From Hippophae tibetana (Eukaryota; Streptophyta; Magnoliopsida; Rosales; Elaeagnaceae), in assembly GCA_037013495.1 (NCBI GenBank), contig CM072807.1, positions 7,567,001 through 7,631,000 on the forward strand: DNA of 64,000 nt, written 5' to 3'. A program made the position numbers and the translations under genes. Positions 27,137-38,160 of this stretch are shown here, piece after piece. The notes beneath the pieces are model-generated. The model had not been told where the DNA came from. It made no database searches and saw nothing but the letters and a program-made list of their open reading frames with translations. The first letter of the stretch is position 1. The number at the start of each line of letters is the position of its first letter.

Positions 27137-27396
27137 CTGGAAAAAATAAACAATACCCAGGTACGAAATTGAGGTACCAAACATATTCGAAGTCGCCAAG
27201 AATACCTCCAAAGAAGACCAAAATGGGTCCCGGAATAATTAAAGGAAAGAAAAAACATATAAAAATCCTAAACAACAAAGTGCCAACTAATAGAACTAGA
27301 GAAATTTAAGTAAATTAACAGCAACAAATCAAAACCCCAGAGTGCTAAAAAAATTCAATCCATCTAAAATCCAAAGTTTTTCAGTAAAAGGCTTAC
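27137..27396 (-). other. Probable intron in the bZIP 5' UTR
   Basis: On the minus strand, donor TTTCCATG|GTAAGC at 27397/27396 pairs with a strong pyrimidine-rich acceptor TTTATTTTTTCCAG at 27137. This removes 260 bases and puts the first leader exon at about 27398-27580, a C-rich stretch containing CCTAGGGTTTT. There is no cDNA evidence. Confidence 0.55.
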
Positions 27397-27599
27397 CATG
27401 GAAATCCCAAATTGCAAAGGATTTGAAAAGTAGGGGAGCAACAAATATAATAATAAATGGGTTCTGTTGTTAAAAGGAGGACGAACCACTACCCAAATGA
27501 AAAAGGCAACAAATCAATACATGGCTATGAATTTTAAAACCCTAGGCGGTTCGACGGGTGGTGGGAAAGGAGAGAAAAAATAACCAAAAGGAAGAAATA

Positions 27600-27974
27600 T
27601 GGTAACCATTTATGAGGCAGATACACAAAGTGAACGTACCGGAGATGACGACTGAAACTGGCTTTGGGATTGTCTTCTATGATTCTATCTTCGTCAGACA
27701 AATGACTTTACTTGACATTTATACGTACTTAGACGGCTTAATTGCAAAACTAAAAAAGTGGAAACTTAAAAATACGATAGAGTCCACAATGATAACCATA
27801 TGTAACGCTTCATGTGACATTGACACTGCAGTTCAATTATTTTCAAGGCGGGCCCACATTTCAGAGATATTTTTCTTCTATTTGGGTAACAAAATTACAA
27901 ATGTGCCTCAAGTGAGCCTTGACTTAAATGACTTAAAATCTCCACGTCATGCACACATTTTGCAAGTTATCACT
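27600..27974. other. bZIP promoter region
   Basis: The upstream region of the bZIP gene. A 124-codon plus-strand frame (27612-27986) crosses it, but shows no domain, and its codon use gives no reason to call a gene. I did not find a convincing palindromic zinc-response element by eye. Confidence 0.4.
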
Positions 27975-28740
27975 AATGCTGTGTGATTGGAATGAAAAAG
28001 TAATAAGGAATTAAATTGTAATTTTTTCTCTTTATAAATTGTAATTTTTTCTCATTAGAAATCATAATTTCATTCCATTCTAATTTTTTTTTTCAATTTT
28101 ATCTCATTCCAAATATAACCCTAAACTCAAAACCCTAAATCCTAAAGTCCAAAACACTAAACCCCAAATCCTAAACCACAAATTCCAAAACACTAAACCC
28201 TAAAATCTTAAACCCTAAAACCTAAATCCTAAACCACAAATTCCAAAACACTAAACCCTAAAATCTTAAACCCTAAATCCAAAATTTCAAATCCTAAAAC
28301 CCTAAACACTATTTAAAAAAATAATAATTTTAACCCTAAACTTTAACCCATAAATATAATCCTAAACCCCAAATCCTTAAACCTTAAATCCTAAATCACA
28401 AACCTCAAAACCTTAAACCCTATTTAAAAAAATAATAATTATAATAATATACTTTTTAAGTAATAATTATTTTAAAAAATAATGATTTTAATAATGTATT
28501 TTATCTGACGAAAAAATAATAATTAAATGATATTATTTAAATTTTACTGAATATAAGAATATTAAAGTAATTTACAGTTTTTTTTATTCCATTTCATTTC
28601 AGTGACAAACCAAACACTGTAATACTGATTCTTTCTTTGATTCTAATGTTCAAATCAAACAACATTGTTTTCTTTTCATTCCATTCTTATTCTCATCCTC
28701 ATTCCTATTACAATTTCATACTGTAAACCAAATGCCACTT
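27975..28740. mobile_element. MITE-like element with telomere-like internal repeats, copy 2
   Basis: The counterpart of 21735-22395. From 28110 to 28400 it carries many degenerate units around AACCCTAAA and AAATCCTAAACC. The ends are TGTGATTGGAATGAAA on the left and, read on the minus strand, TGGCATTTGGTTTACAG on the right. Both copies share the segment that follows the repeats (CTATTTAAAAAAATAATAATTTTAA and onward). It lies immediately upstream of the bZIP promoter. Confidence 0.6.
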
Positions 28741-30155
28741 AAATGCGTATGATCAATTTAGGTAAAATTAAAGAAAATTCATATTATTCAAGTTCTTCCC
28801 AAAAACTAAAAAATTTGTATCCATAGTAAAATTAAAATTCTAACTCATGATATGCGATCAATTGGGTGAGTTTAAGATTGACTCAATTATGATCAACCTA
28901 TTTAACTCTAACCCTAACCCAATTGAGATTGAACCACTTATAACACAATTCGATTAACTTCAACTCAAGCACAAGGCATGGTTCATATTAGATTTGCAAA
29001 TTGTGGCGCAACTTTTGTTAATGAGTTGGATACATATTGACATGTCTACGACTCAATCCATATAATAAACGACTCAAGAAGGATTGATTCCTTTATGAAC
29101 CAATCATTTAATCTCAACCCAAGCATATTTAAAAGTTTCAAGTTTGTGTTTGGTTGGTGAGTCAGGTTGGAAGCATTCACCATGAATTTGCATCAACTCA
29201 CATTCACATTAGGAGACAAACATGGCATACTGAGAACGCCAAGAATGATAGAATTTCCTGTTGGCTAAGATATGTACCCATTAACATCTGTTTATGGAAA
29301 GTGTTCGTATTTTCACAAATAAACATGGAAGATCATTTCGCACATTTAATAATATAATGCATATTAATGCATATCAGCTAGCTAGACCAAGAACAAATTT
29401 GACATCAATCGGGGCAATGAAAACCAATTAACAGACAAACAGTCTCCAACTAAGCAAAAACAAGTCCTTCCTTCTTGAAATAATAAAATAGCAGTTTTCA
29501 GAGCATGAATACATGACAGAGTCAAGCAAGAAATATATACCTTCAAGCCATGACTTTTTAAATCCTGGAAGATATGGCAAGTAGAGTTTTCATCAATCAG
29601 ATCACACCTGCTTGGTTACTTCTCATCTATACAAGTAACACCCAAAATAATCAATTATTACAATAAGTTAAACAAGGAACTGGAGTGTAATAGAAAACAA
29701 ACACCATAGATTGCCCAGTCAACGCACCTCTAAGAATAAAGAGTCATACAAGATGAAGAATACACAGTGAAAGAACGAAAAGAAGGAACTGTTTTCAAGT
29801 AAAGATTCAAATTTGTAGAACTCGTAGACTCGGTTGGACATTCCGACTGGGAAAATTTACAGACAGGTAATACACAGTTAAAGGTAATCCAACTCCTCAA
29901 AGATACGGACCCCTGAGACCCTTCTGTTAAACGAGCCACAAATAGCTTGGTCTAGAATTGAAATCATTCCCACTGGGATTCCAGTGAAATAAATTTCCAA
30001 AGGCCTATTATGATACAGTGACCATACACAATACATGATACAAAGATAAATCTATCTTGAGATCAATCGCCAACTCAACCCGAAGTATGCTGCAAAGTGA
30101 ATTTAGCTTTTATATTTCCCTGATTAATCTATCATTCACAGATAGTTATGAATGT
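28741..30155. other. Intergenic DNA and probable 3' UTR of the PPR gene
   Basis: 28850-29140 repeats AACCCAATTGAG/GACTCAATT-type words and looks like a dispersed repeat. 29380-30155 has the composition of transcribed DNA and probably includes the 3' UTR of the PPR gene. The frame at 29730-29939 has no signature and is not called. Confidence 0.45.
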
Positions 30156-33100
30156 TCACATGACTCCGAATCCTAGCAGTATCTCTTGCAACTTAAAAGC
30201 TGCACATTCTGCAGGATTCTTAACCCATATTTTCTCAAATCCAAGGACTAGAGCCCGGTGAGTGATGTCATTTGGAAGAATCCCAGATCCAACCATCTTA
30301 GTTATCAAGTTGCATGCATCATTCATGTTTCCAACACTACAAAATCCATGAATCAGAATGTTGTATAATCTCAAATCTGGATTTAATCCAACATTAAGCA
30401 TCTTACGGAACAGAACACTGGCTTCTTCCATCTGACGTTCTCTGCAGTACCCATTGAGAAGAACACTACAAGTTACAACATCTGGTTGCACATGGTGCTC
30501 GCTCATGTAGAGCCACATTAGAAAAGCTTCCTCAAAATTCTGCCCCTTGGAAAGCCCATCTATTACAATTGTAAATGTCACCACATCGGGTGAGAAATCC
30601 CTTTCAATAAGCTCTGCCAAAACATCTTTTGCCTCATCCACGAATCCCCTAATTACAAGACTCTGAATTAGAGTATTATAAGTTACAACATCAGGACAAA
30701 CATTAAAAGATTTCATTCTTACTAAGATCTCAAATACTTTTTGCATGAATCCCTTTTTCCCATAACCATGCATCAAGGTGTTGAATGCAACAGTATCAGG
30801 GTGCAAACCTTCTATAGTTATCTTTTGAAACAAAGACTCTGCTATTTCCATTTCCCCAGATTTGCAATAAGCACCAATGAGCAATGTATATGTGTTAACA
30901 GATGGTTTAATTCCATTTTTTAACATCATTCCAAGATATTGATAAGCTTTATTTATGTTTCTCATTTTACAATAGCCGCCAATTATTGTGGTGTAACTAA
31001 CACAATCTGGCAACAAACCTGACTCAGACATCTCATGTAAGAGCATACAAGCTTTATTTATCTTGCCATCTGCACATAACTTTGAAACAAAGCTATTGTA
31101 CACGAAAATATTGAGGGGAAGACTAAAAATCTTCAACATATTAATTGCCTTCTCCATCTGTCCCATTTTGCAGTGACCATCAATAATTGAACTAATTAAC
31201 ACTGAATCCGGGGAGATACCCAACTGAGTCATCTTAAACAAAAGGGAGGTGGCTTCAACTAAGTAAGACATTTTGCAAAGTGAATGAATGATGATTGAAT
31301 ATGAAACAACATCAGGTTGAATCCCACACTGTTTCATTTCCATAAGCAATTTCCAAGCCCTTCCAAGATTTCCTTCACTGCAGTACTTATGGATGAATAA
31401 GCTTATGGTAGAAGCATTTAGACTCATTCCTCTGCTCAGCATATTGTCCAAGAAATCCCATGCCAGTTCCGATTGATCTGATTGTACTAATGCCCTCAAT
31501 AGCGAATTACATGCCCTTATAGATGGAAACATGTTAAGATGATCCATTTGACATGTTACCTTAAAAGCGACACTTACCATATTTTCCATGATGTAGCAGT
31601 TAACAAGCATACTGCATACAATCTGCAGAACCCTTCTTTCTGTAGAAGTTTCACATAGAGCTATGAAAAGTGACTTGCACACTTCCTCTTCCCCAAAGTC
31701 TCTTACAAGGTCATGTACCAGATCCATTGACCTGTGATTCATGTTGCCAGAAACCAAAATATGTATCATTCTACATACAGATTTTAACATATGCTTTGAT
31801 CCACTGTAGTTCTCTGTCCACTTGAAGAAGTAAAGAACTAGCTCCGCATCCCTACTCTCTTCAAATATATCATTCATAAGACATATGATGTTGTACTTGT
31901 TCAAATCAATCTCACACCTAATTGAAGAAGTAAAGTTCCATCCATGATGGGTAAGTATTTTAATGATTCTTTTCATCATATGGTCTTCCACTTTCTGATC
32001 ATAGTTAAATAGAGATTTTTTTGTAACATACTTAGCCACACCTTTTCTTCCAAAAGAAAGCTCCCCACATTCTCTAAATTCAGATGAACTGCATCTGGTA
32101 TTAAGCAATATATCACTAGCCCCAGAATCAAAACCTTCCGATATTAGACACTCATCCTCTGATAGAGAGATAGATAGCAATGTAGAATTCACTCGTGAAT
32201 AATATCTGATTTTGCTCCTCTCAAATGAGAACTTCAATCTAGTAGAGCAGACATTGATGATTGAAGAACAACACTTCATACAAAACACAACAAGAAGTAG
32301 CTGCAACACTAACAAAAAAGGGTCTTAGATTTAAAATTTCCAATCAACATCCAGGAAACAATGAAATAGATTCAAAGCTTGTGGAAAGGTGGAAACAAGT
32401 TGAAGCTTGTTTGACAAACATAGTTTAGAGATAACTTTTTTAAGTTTCACTACCCTCCAGCCTCTCATAGCCTCTCATAGGGTGCAACACCAGCATAACA
32501 GATTCTAAAAAACTGGAAAAGTAACCACAATGTTAACAAAAAAAAAGAAAAAAATTAGGCAATATAGCAAACTCCCAAGAGCAAACAGCTCACTGGACCC
32601 CTCCCCCCCTTCTCTCTCTCTCTCTCTTGAGATTTTCCTTACTTACCATTTACTACAAACACATTCCTTTATATACGTTTCAAATCATCATTTGTCACAG
32701 AATGAAATACATCATAACTTATATATATGCAGTCTATCAATCATTACAGACTCCAACAAGAAACCATGAAAGCTACAGGGAATAGAAAGAAAGAAGGGAA
32801 GAAGAGGGGGACAAAAGTAACCCGTCTTTGTAGCCTAATATCCCCAAAAGTTTCCTAGTACACCAAGATGAGTGCCCAAATGATTTATCTATTTATTTAT
32901 TTGCCACCAAATCTATTTAATATGATACTAGGAATCAAGAATGAAGCATAAAAAGATAGCAATCAAACTAATAAAAAGAGGAATTAAAAATATAGAGAGC
33001 TGATACATATTCTATGCGACCTTTAATCAAACAGTTTGTCTACATAGTATAAGATACTCTTCCGTTGAGCAATCTAACATAGATTATGCAAACTGCCTAA

Positions 33101-33444
33101 TTTAGAAGAGAAATAACAACGGAACACGAAAGATATTTCGAGTGAATAAATATCAAAACTGAAACAGTATAGAAAGTTTTGAGAAGGGAACGATCCATCA
33201 AAGTAAAATTTAATTCAAACAGCGAAGAAAAACTGTATATATCCTTGCATAATTAAGTAAAAAATAACTGAAAGATCAATGATTTATATGAACTAATGTA
33301 TGCATACACTGTTAGGTGTAATGAAAGAAGAATGAATAATTGATTACCCGAAATAGAATCTGGTGTACTGCAGCTTAGAAGAAGAGGTTGAAAGTGGCGA
33401 CGAGAGCTTCCAATCGACAGGTTTGAGGCGACGACGGAGAGCAT
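30156..33444 (-). CDS. P-class pentatricopeptide repeat (PPR) protein, probably mitochondrial
   Basis: Two coding exons are proposed: 33444-33348 and 32308-30156. The large exon alone lacks an ATG until residue 13 of its frame. A short upstream exon starts with ATG at 33444 and ends TTTCGG|GTAATC. It joins in frame (one base carried over) to an acceptor CCCTTTTTTGTTAG at 32309, giving about 749 residues. The new N-terminus is rich in Ser/Arg/Leu with no acidic residue for its first 28 residues, as expected for an organelle presequence. From about residue 190 on, roughly 14 tandem 35-residue PPR motifs of the P class follow, with repeated PDVVTYNTLI-type helices. No E, DYW or SMR domain is present. 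Such proteins bind organelle RNA and affect its splicing, stability or translation; the target is unknown. The alternative is a start at Met13 of the large exon. Confidence 0.88.
32309..33347 (-). other. Proposed intron 1 of the PPR gene
   Basis: GT at 33347-33346 and AG at 32310-32309 on the minus strand. The intron holds a CT-rich tract (about 32600-32628) and a 10-base word repeated twice (CCTCTCATAG, 32460-32480). The other nearby acceptor (GTTGCAG ending at 32301) would put the PPR frame out of phase with the ATG exon. Confidence 0.5.
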
Positions 33445-34532
33445 AGGGTTTTTGAATATACGGGACTGACTGACTGGGGTCGGCGGAGCTGGTAAGCTCG
33501 AAGTGTCGTGGTCTAAACTTAACTTCTAATCAAGGGAGCTTTTGTGACGGTGTCTTGCCTCTCTTTCATGTTTCCGTGGTGGAAATTGTTTTTCTTCCCT
33601 TTGTTTTGGATGAAGATATTGAGACAACTATATATTTTCACGACAAAATGTAAGAAATTATTATTTTATTTTTATTATTAAGTATATTTTAATGTTATTA
33701 TTAATAAATTGTTATTGTGATATTTTTGTTTGTATTTCAATATTGTGGGTATAAAATTTAATAACATGTGTGGTTTTGAGATTATATTATACAAATAGAA
33801 TGAGTATTCATATATTTTTTTGTTGGTTTTAATATTTAAGATCAGGAGTTGCATTTTCTTTAGAATATATATTTACTTGAGATAAGAGACATGTATTATT
33901 TAATTGATGAGAATAATAAATATTCTCTCTCTTGGATTATATTTTTACCAAAAAATTCTCTCAATTACTAATAAAAATATCTATAAATTCATTAATTTAT
34001 TTTCTTATTCTATCATTATTTCTAACCAATTGCTAAATCAAATTATATGAACTGAATTTAAATTTTCCATTCTTAAAAAAGGATAAATAGGGCTTTTTTG
34101 ATAAATAATTTCAATTTGTGATTTTGATTTTTTTTTTAAATAGAGCTTCTTTGTTAACTTTTTTTTTTTTTTGTGGGAAGCATATGGTGTTCATTTTTAT
34201 ACATCCCTACTTAAAATAGTATAGTTTTATATGCCTGACACATATTGAAAAGTTTCAATCTACCCCTATAATGCTCAATTTTCTTACGTCTCTGTGTGAT
34301 TTTTTACATTTTGTTTTCCTAAGAACAACTGGATTAACAAGTACTTCTCATATTTTCACATCAAATTGGATATTTACATATGTACAACTACAAACCCAAC
34401 AATCAGTCAAGGGGTGTCTCTCAACTGTACAGATATAAACTACATTCCGCTATTTGATGCATTTTATCTTTCAGAAAACAAGAAACAAATAACTGCAATG
34501 AAGGGAAAGAAAGAAAAAAGTTAAATGAGAAG
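33445..34532. other. Spacer between PPR and kinase genes
   Basis: 33445-33600 is less AT-rich and probably holds the PPR leader and promoter. 33600-34350 is AT-rich with no gene. About 34350-34532 is probably the kinase 3' UTR. Confidence 0.5.
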
Positions 34533-37500
34533 CTAATCAAAACTTGATGATCTGCTCCATCTTCCATTCAGGTACTCTTCCATATGAATATTAATGTTGC
34601 TCTGTTCAACACTGCTAAATGATGTTGTATCATCCTCAACATCAAGCATTGCAACACTATAATGTAATTCTGCGCTTGAACTTGGGTAAACTTCATCATC
34701 ATTATCACCATCACCATCACCATCTTGGTTTTCTATATAAACACTTCGTGATTTCACCCACTTTTCAACATCTATATCCCCTTTAAGGAGCTTTAATATC
34801 TGTTGTAGAAACCAAAACACAAGCAAAAACATAATCAACTTTTCACTTTTAAATTCTTATTAAAAACTTGACATTAATTTGCAAAATTTCAGTACCTCAC
34901 TGATGTTGGGACGAAGTCGAGATGACTGATTAATGCAGAGATTTGCTGCAAGAATCATTATTTGCATCTGAATCTCATCAAATTTTCCATCCAAATTTTG
35001 ATCCATTATGCATTTTATATCACCACTCTCTATTTTTGGCTTTGCCTAAAATTAATTACTATATCTTGTTAATTATGGTATTCTAATACAATTCTATGAA
35101 TATAAAAACAATTCAACTTGCAGAACAGTGGAAATTGGTCTTACCCACATGACCAAGCTCTCTTGTCCTTTGGGAGTATCAGAACCAATTGATCTTCTTC
35201 CTGATAACAATTCAAGTAGTACTACACCAAAGGCATATACATCAATCTTACTACTGAGTTTCCCATACATGAAATATTCAGGAGCTAGATAACCAAATGT
35301 TCCTACTACATCTCCTTCAGTCATAAAAGAGGAAGTAGTTGGTCCCAACAAGGCAAGTCCAAAATCAGATAACTGTTACAACTTACACAGAAGCAACTAT
35401 TAGTCAATACTCATAAACTTGAACAACTCAAATCTTCAATCAGATTCTATTTTGTTACATTCAAGTACCTTTGGTTCAAACCCATCAGAGAGAATAATAT
35501 TTGAAGACTTGACGTCTCTGTGAATGACTGGTTGAGGACACTCTGTATGCAGGTAATTTAAGGCTTCAGCAATTCCAACAGCAATGTTAAATCTCACTTC
35601 CCATGGAATTACATGCTTGTCTTTATTTTTACCTGCATCGACTACCATGTTAGTATCAACATGGTTTCTTAAAAAAAAAATTGCTAACGACACAAAAGTT
35701 TGTACATATTTTTGCAGCCACATCCTTTATGTTATACCACGTGTTAGTATTATCTAAAAAAATAAATCACTTTTTCAATTTTCAAAATAATTTAAACACA
35801 TGAGACTATATAAGAAGTATGGGTATAAATTTGTGTGATATTAGCATTTATCTTCTTTAAAATTTAAATAAAAGTATAACAACATGACCAAAAGGATAAC
35901 CTTTACCATATAGATTTTCCTCTAAGCTTCCATTGGGAAAGAAATCATAAATAGATATTAGTTTATCACTATCTTCAACACAGACGCCTAGTAGAGGTAT
36001 GATGTTTTTGTGCATTAAAGAGGAAATGATTTTGACTTCATAAGCAAAATCCTTCCATGTTTCTTTAGTTGATTTCATAGTCTTCACAGCCACTGTTTTT
36101 CCATCTGGAAGAGTTCCCTTGAACACGCGATTAATACCTCCTTTTCCAATCAGATTTTCTATCAATAGAAGCCATAATTAGATACATAGAAAATGTTTTT
36201 TTAAATCAAATTTGGATATTTAATTTTAGGAAATTAGTAAAAACCTGAGGAGAAGTGAGAGGTTGAGGCTTTTAGAACTTCAAGACTGAACCATTGACAA
36301 TCATACGAGCTTGCTTCAAGGAGATCTTCAAATCCTTCTGGTACCTCAGCCAAAGCAGATAAATTATTCTTCACATTCTCAGCAATGTCACTGATCTCTC
36401 TATCCAATGTATTTACTCTTGGAGATAAAGATTCAGGATATTTTTGCAGAGAACGATCCGGTAAACTCATGACCCATTGTACCACAGACATGTCCCTTGC
36501 CGCTAGAGTTTGTGGGATTGCTGAATTTGCTCTACGAAGTAAAGGCCAACCGGGACTTTGCTCCATAGTATCTTTATCTGATACAACAGAAGTTGATCTT
36601 GAGATGGATTTATCTTGTTTATGAACAAAGTTAACCATGTAACTCCTGAAGTCTTCACTGCCAAGACTTGAACCATCTTGTGAGGAACGAGCCATTTGAT
36701 CAGAAGTGGATTTCACGGTCTCAGTCTCAGATTCAAAACCATCACACTCTGATGGACTTCCTTTTGCAGTAATACTTGGTCTTGGATCTTCTAAGATGCC
36801 TAATTAATATAATTGAAATCAAATGTCAATTCTAAAGAACAGTTAATGTATTCTAACAGCAACTCATTTTCTATGAGAGAAGTGTCAAACCTGGTAGTTG
36901 ATTGCTGTTAGACCTTCTGAAGACGATTTTCCCATTGTTGATAGCAAGAACATTGGTGGTTGGAGGCAACTTCTTGGCACAACATTTGGCTGTGGAGCCC
37001 CATTTCCTGCAAAGTATATCTGTTTTAGACTAATCATAAATCCAAAAGTCAAAACCCATAAACTAAAATTGATGCAAATTAGTTAGAATTTAGAATTCTC
37101 TTCTACCCAAGAGTGGATTGCTTGTTTGTACCAACAACTAGAGCTACAGCACCACAGTTCTTTGCCTCTTTAACTAAAACCTCACGCACAGACTTTCCTT
37201 TCAGTATTTTACCGGTGAGAACTACCTGAAATTTTGACAGAATTAAAGTCAGTTTAAAACAGGGAAATACAAAAAGAAGAGAATTGAAATTGACCGAGTG
37301 AGTTTTTCTAACCTTCTTTACACTACAAAGACCATTGTAAACCTCTAAGTAACTATCCAGCAAAGGCTTGACACTCAAAACATGATCTGAAGATTTTAAT
37401 AATAAAGTCAATCTATTCAGGAAAATCAGTGTGTATTAACACAAGTAATATATATATTAAAATAGTTTTCGGAAAGGGGGGAAAAATCTTAATTACCAGA

Positions 37501-37647
37501 ACTTCGACAAACATGAATTGCAATAATACAATCTCCAGGTTCAGCAACTTTAACAAGAGCCCAGCTGAGAGCCTCTCTGCTATGGCTATCAATTCTAATC
37601 CCAACTATAACAACATTCTTATCGCTCTCATCAGCCTCAACAGTCAT
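34533..37647 (-). CDS. Protein kinase with N-terminal universal stress protein (USP) domain
   Basis: Ten exons join in frame to 691 residues: 37647-37497, 37386-37313, 37225-37107, 37006-36891, 36799-36245, 36158-35907, 35632-35469, 35372-35145, 35045-34896 and 34799-34533. All introns are GT/AG. Residues about 9-145 form a USP-like alpha/beta domain ([20 protein letters not shown], later [18 protein letters not shown]). A Ser-rich linker runs to about 320. The kinase domain spans about 335-610: glycine loop [11 protein letters not shown] (343-353), Lys364 in VAVK, Glu379, HRDVK (460-464), DFG (480-482), APE (507-509). All key residues are kept, so it should be active. The tail is acidic (GDGDGD) and Ser-rich. 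There is no signal peptide or transmembrane segment, so it is a cytoplasmic receptor-like kinase resembling Arabidopsis AT2G16750/AT4G35030. Confidence 0.93.
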
Positions 37648-38160
37648 TTCGTAAATCCCTTTTCTCAAAATTTGCAGATATCTACAAAATCTAAGCTTGT
37701 CTCAGTTCGTAAAACTTCTACTAGTCTATTTTGGTGTAGAAAAATGACATTTCTTGAACAAGTCGCTAAATCCCTTTAACAAAATAGTCACCATGGTCCA
37801 TAAAACTAGAAGAAAAAGAAGCATACTTATAGTAGTATTAGACTAATACCATTAACGAAAACAAATTGTGCCCATTTTCAAATTCGAATTAAAAAAGAGG
37901 CCCAGATTTGTAGAATTCTAAATCATTAAAAAAAATTAAACCCAAAAGGTAATGCCCTTAGAATAAAATGAAAAGGGAAGAATGACAAATAGAAAAGCAT
38001 TAGAAGGACATTTAATGCATTAGTAAACTATAAATGGCATATGACAAATAAAAGACGTACCTAAAAAAATTATGCACCCATTCGCCGTTGAAATCCACCA
38101 CGTAGTTCAATGCTGCTAAATAACACCAGCTTACACCTACTGCAACTAAAATTCAAAGAT
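37648..38160 (-). promoter_or_regulatory. Kinase 5' leader with candidate intron
   Basis: On the minus strand a C/G-richer stretch (38160-38061) ends in TTTTTTTAG|GTACGTC, a possible donor. GATTTTGTAG near 37682 is a possible acceptor before the first coding exon. The coding start at 37647 is the first ATG in its frame after an in-frame stop at 37704-37702. The leader splice is inferred only. Confidence 0.35.

Noticed and set aside
27612-27986. 124-codon plus-strand frame upstream of the bZIP gene
   Set aside because: It has no recognisable motif, overlaps the promoter and runs into a MITE-like element; probably chance.
28110-28400. Interstitial telomere
   Set aside because: Units are highly degenerate, and the same tract occurs at the same position in a second copy of the element at 21.8-22.0 kb, so it belongs to a transposon family.
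29730-29939. 69-codon minus-strand frame past the PPR gene
   Set aside because: Ser/Thr-rich without homology and in the expected 3' UTR.
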